A DNA stretch of 8,608 bases, taken from positions 1 to 8,608 of the forward strand of contig JAIRVW010000087.1 of NCBI GenBank assembly GCA_031253705.1. Reading direction: 5' to 3'. Position numbers and translations under genes: made by a program. The DNA is from Brucellaceae bacterium (GTDB lineage Bacteria; Pseudomonadota; Alphaproteobacteria; Rhizobiales; Rhizobiaceae). Positions 6,257 to 8,608 of the stretch are shown here, piece by piece. How positions within the stretch are numbered: position 1 is the first letter of the stretch; each line of letters opens with the position of its first letter. A model generated the notes under the pieces. It searched no databases, had not been told where the DNA came from, and saw nothing but the letters and a program-made list of their open reading frames with translations.

Positions 6257-6276
6257 CAGCCTGTAAAAGCAGGCTG
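6257..6276 (+). promoter_or_regulatory. Hairpin in the gap leader
   Basis: A perfect 7-bp stem, CAGCCTG (6257-6263) and CAGGCTG (6270-6276), with loop TAAAAG. No T tract follows. It lies between the tkt terminator and the gap ribosome site (GGGAG, 6296-6300). It could protect the 5' end of a processed gap message; that is inference. Confidence 0.45.
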
Positions 6277-6307
6277 CAAAACATCGAACAGTTTCGGGAG
6301 TCATAAT

Positions 6308-7315
6308 ATGGCAGTTCGCGTCGCTATTAACGGTTTTGGTCGTATCGGCCGTAACGTCCTGCGCGCCATCATCGAATCGGGTCGTACCGATATCGAAGTT
6401 GTAGCAATCAACGATCTGGGTCCGGTTGAAACCAATGCGCATCTGCTGCGCTACGACAGCGTCCACGGCCGTTTTCCGGCTGAAGTAACCGTTAAAGGCG
6501 ACACCATCAATGTCGGCCGCGGTGCAATGAAAGTTCACGCTGTGCGCAATCCTGCCGAACTGCCTTGGGCAGCTGAAGGTGTGGACATTGCTCTGGAATG
6601 CACAGGTATCTTCACTGCCCGTGATAAAGCCGCCCTGCATCTGGAAGCCGGCGCCAAGCGCGTTATCGTTTCCGCTCCTGCTGACAATGCTGACCTGACC
6701 GTTGTTTACGGCGTCAACCACGACAAGCTGAGCAAAGATCATCTGGTTATTTCCAACGCCTCCTGCACCACCAACTGCCTTGCACCGGTGGCACAGGTTC
6801 TCAATGACGCAATCGGCATTGAAAAAGGCTTCATGACCACGATCCACTCCTATACCGGTGACCAGCCGACGCTGGATACCATGCATAAGGATCTGTATCG
6901 TGCACGCGCTGCTGCCCTGTCGATGATCCCGACTTCAACCGGTGCAGCTAAAGCTGTTGGTCTGGTTCTGCCGGAACTCAAAGGCAAGCTCGACGGCGTT
7001 GCTATCCGCGTACCAACCCCGAATGTTTCCGTTGTTGACCTGACATTCGAAGCAAAACGCGCAACATCTGTTGAAGAAATCAACAATGCAATCCGCGAAG
7101 CTGCCAATGGCCGCCTCAAAGGCATTCTCGGCTATACCGATGAGCCGCTGGTTTCGATCGACTTCAACCACAACCCGCATTCATCCGTATTCCACATGGA
7201 TCAGACCAAAGTTATGGAAGGCACCATGGTGCGTATCCTGACCTGGTACGACAATGAATGGGGCTTCTCAAACCGCATGAGCGATACTGCTGTTGCGCTT
7301 GGCAAGCTGATCTAA
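6308..7315 (+). CDS. gap: Type I glyceraldehyde-3-phosphate dehydrogenase
   Basis: A 335-residue phosphorylating GAPDH, interconverting glyceraldehyde 3-phosphate and 1,3-bisphosphoglycerate. The Rossmann fold shows NGFGRIGR (8-15) and AINDLG (33-38); the aspartate D36 after the second strand is typical of NAD-preferring enzymes. Catalytic motif ASCTTNC (151-157) has C153, and the base H180 is in TIHSYTGDQ (178-186). The phosphate-binding STGAAKAVG (210-218) and the C-terminal [12 protein letters not shown] (313-324) are intact. The TGDQPTLD variant after the catalytic histidine differs from the E. coli GapA type and is what I recall for alphaproteobacterial enzymes. The start at 6308 has GGGAG with 7-base spacing. 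Hairpins lie on both sides in the spacers to tkt and pgk. One enzyme presumably serves both glycolysis and gluconeogenesis, unless paralogues exist elsewhere. Confidence 0.97.
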   Translation: MAVRVAINGFGRIGRNVLRAIIESGRTDIEVVAINDLGPVETNAHLLRYDSVHGRFPAEVTVKGDTINVGRGAMKVHAVRNPAELPWAAEGVDIALECTGIFTARDKAALHLEAGAKRVIVSAPADNADLTVVYGVNHDKLSKDHLVISNASCTTNCLAPVAQVLNDAIGIEKGFMTTIHSYTGDQPTLDTMHKDLYRARAAALSMIPTSTGAAKAVGLVLPELKGKLDGVAIRVPTPNVSVVDLTFEAKRATSVEEINNAIREAANGRLKGILGYTDEPLVSIDFNHNPHSSVFHMDQTKVMEGTMVRILTWYDNEWGFSNRMSDTAVALGKLI

Positions 7316-7335
7316 TCTGTTCTTCGTAAAACAGA
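7316..7335 (+). other. Hairpin immediately after gap
   Basis: TCTGTT (7316-7321) pairs with AACAGA (7330-7335) around an 8-base loop, directly after the gap stop codon; only ATTTTA follows. It is weaker than the next hairpin and could be an mRNA 3'-end element or a minor terminator. Confidence 0.35.
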
Positions 7336-7340
7336 ATTTT

Positions 7341-7374
7341 AGGCCGCGTGACCACATCGGACGCGCGGCTTTTT
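7341..7374 (+). terminator. Intrinsic terminator between gap and pgk
   Basis: GC-rich stem GCCGCGTG (7343-7350) with CGCGCGGC (7362-7369), one T-G pair, extendable by two pairs outward (7341-7342 with 7370-7371), loop of 11 bases, followed by TTTTT (7370-7374) and ATTTAT. Only 33 bases separate it from the pgk start, too few for a normal promoter plus leader, so pgk expression probably depends on read-through. Confidence 0.8.
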
Positions 7375-7407
7375 ATTTATCCGTCACAATCCGACCGGAG
7401 AATTTTC

Positions 7408-8601
7408 ATGAATTTTCGCACTCTCAAAGATGCCGATGTTGCATCCAAGCGCGTCCTCGTTCGCGTTGATCTGAACGTACCGATGCAGGATGGCAAAGTC
7501 TCGGACACGACCCGTATCGACCGCATCATCCCGACCATCAATAATTTACGCGAACGTGGCGCAAAGGTTATTCTGCTCGCGCATTTCGGTCGTCCGAAAG
7601 GCGAAGTTAAAGCTGAATTCTCACTGGAACAGATCGTTCCGGCTCTGGCACATGCTGGTAAACACCATGTCGCTTTCGCCAAAGAGTGCATCGGCGATGC
7701 CGCCTCTGCCGCTGTCCCCGCGATGACTACCGGCGATGTTCTGCTCCTCGAAAACACCCGTTTTCATAAAGGCGAAGAAAAGAATGACGCCGATTTCGTC
7801 AAGGCGCTCGCAGCCAACGGCGATATCTATGTCAATGATGCTTTCTCGGCTGCACACCGCGCTCATGCTTCCACCGAAGGTCTGGCACATATTCTGCCAG
7901 CCTATGCCGGCCTCACCATGGAAGCCGAACTGACCGCACTGGAAAAAGGCCTTGGCCAGCCGGTACGCCCGGTGATCGCCATTGTCGGTGGTGCCAAAGT
8001 TTCCACCAAGATCGACCTGCTCTCCAACCTCGTTGAAAAGGTTGATGCTCTGGTGATCGGCGGCGGTATGGCCAATACTTTCCTCGCAGCACAGGGACAT
8101 GATGTCGGTAAATCGCTTTGCGAACATGATCTGGCCGATACAGCCCGCGCGATCATGGCAAAGGCTGAGAGCGCCAATTGCGCGATTATCCTGCCGGTTG
8201 ATGCGGTTGTAGCCTGGCATTTCGCGGCAGATGCACCGCATCAGACCTATGGTGTGGATGCAATCCCGCATGACGGCATGATGCTGGATGTGGGTCCGCT
8301 CTCAGTTGACCGTATCAATGCAGCGATCAGCGACGCTTCCACTCTGGTATGGAACGGCCCGCTTGGTGCTTTTGAACTGCATCCTTTTGATGCGGCAACA
8401 GTATCCGCTGCCAAACATGCAGCTGAGCGCACCAAACAGGGCAAGCTGGTTTCTGTTGCCGGTGGCGGCGACACAGTTGCAGCACTCAACCATGCTAAAG
8501 TCAGCGATGATTTCAGCTATATTTCGACCGCTGGCGGCGCTTTCCTTGAATGGATGGAAGGCAAGCCGCTTCCGGGTGTCGATGTGCTGAAAAAGCACTA
8601 A
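7408..8601 (+). CDS. pgk: Phosphoglycerate kinase
   Basis: A 397-residue monomeric kinase that transfers the acyl phosphate of 1,3-bisphosphoglycerate to ADP, or runs in reverse in gluconeogenesis. N-lobe substrate site: VRVDLNVP (18-25, with D21 and N23), R36 in DTTRID, HFGRPKG (59-65), [10 protein letters not shown] (115-124, R118) and [13 protein letters not shown] (143-155, R151). C-lobe nucleotide site: [13 protein letters not shown] (193-205), [11 protein letters not shown] (216-226), WNGPLGAFE (315-323) and [12 protein letters not shown] (349-360). The closing [19 protein letters not shown] (373-391) is intact. I start at the ATG at 7408, with GGAG 7 bases upstream and the family-typical MNFRTLKD; an upstream ATG at 7348 would add 20 unconserved residues and lie inside the terminator hairpin. 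The gene is third in the tkt-gap-pgk series. Its TAA is at 8599-8601, so the sequence after it is outside view. Confidence 0.97.
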   Translation: MNFRTLKDADVASKRVLVRVDLNVPMQDGKVSDTTRIDRIIPTINNLRERGAKVILLAHFGRPKGEVKAEFSLEQIVPALAHAGKHHVAFAKECIGDAASAAVPAMTTGDVLLLENTRFHKGEEKNDADFVKALAANGDIYVNDAFSAAHRAHASTEGLAHILPAYAGLTMEAELTALEKGLGQPVRPVIAIVGGAKVSTKIDLLSNLVEKVDALVIGGGMANTFLAAQGHDVGKSLCEHDLADTARAIMAKAESANCAIILPVDAVVAWHFAADAPHQTYGVDAIPHDGMMLDVGPLSVDRINAAISDASTLVWNGPLGAFELHPFDAATVSAAKHAAERTKQGKLVSVAGGGDTVAALNHAKVSDDFSYISTAGGAFLEWMEGKPLPGVDVLKKH

Positions 8602-8608
8602 GGCTCAT

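Noticed and set aside
7348..7407. Upstream ATG extending phosphoglycerate kinase by 20 residues
   Set aside because: It lies within the gap terminator stem, while 7408 has a GGAG site at 7 bases and the family-typical N-terminus.
1..8608. Signs of horizontal transfer, CRISPR arrays, toxin-antitoxin or defence genes
   Set aside because: All recognised genes are core housekeeping genes of similar base composition; I saw no spaced direct repeats, integrase or transposase pattern, or attachment-site duplication.

Overview
The window looks like an ordinary chromosomal core region of an alphaproteobacterium of the order Rhizobiales, most likely the family Brucellaceae (Brucella/Ochrobactrum/Pseudochrobactrum group). 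This rests on the protein sequences, the tkt-gap-pgk order, the alphaproteobacterial type of 6S RNA, and a zapA gene paired with a DUF4164/ZauP-like gene. The genus is an inference from memory of protein families, not from a search. I see no mobile element, CRISPR array, phage gene, tRNA or rRNA.

Layout. Positions 1-153 (+) are the 3' end of a bioY-like biotin transporter gene. It converges on a TerC-family membrane protein gene (234-980, -), and one hairpin terminator with A and T tracts on its two sides can serve both. The terC-like gene has a TATAAT box and a leader with nested inverted repeats. Next, all on the minus strand and read from high to low coordinates, come: a ZauP-like coiled-coil gene (3543-3815), zapA (3029-3394), 6S RNA (about 2766-2928, with a TATAAT box upstream), 5-formyltetrahydrofolate cyclo-ligase (2090-2686) and a YmdB-type metallophosphoesterase (1217-2041). 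That group ends at a terminator at 1155-1185. The order zapA, 6S RNA, ygfA is also known from Gammaproteobacteria such as E. coli.

After a 411-base divergent intergenic region the plus strand carries three central-carbon genes: tkt (4227-6212), gap (6308-7315) and pgk (7408-8601). Transketolase links the pentose phosphate pathway to triose phosphates; GAPDH and PGK carry the triose arm of glycolysis/gluconeogenesis. Each of the two spacers holds two hairpins, one of them a good intrinsic-terminator candidate. Little or no room is left for a separate promoter before the next gene, so graded read-through is a reasonable guess.

I did not find a convincing new biological system. The points most worth a second look are regulatory: the structured terC leader, the hairpins between tkt, gap and pgk, a repeat-like palindromic element that supplies the stop codon of the ZauP-like gene, and the leader between 6S RNA and ygfA.
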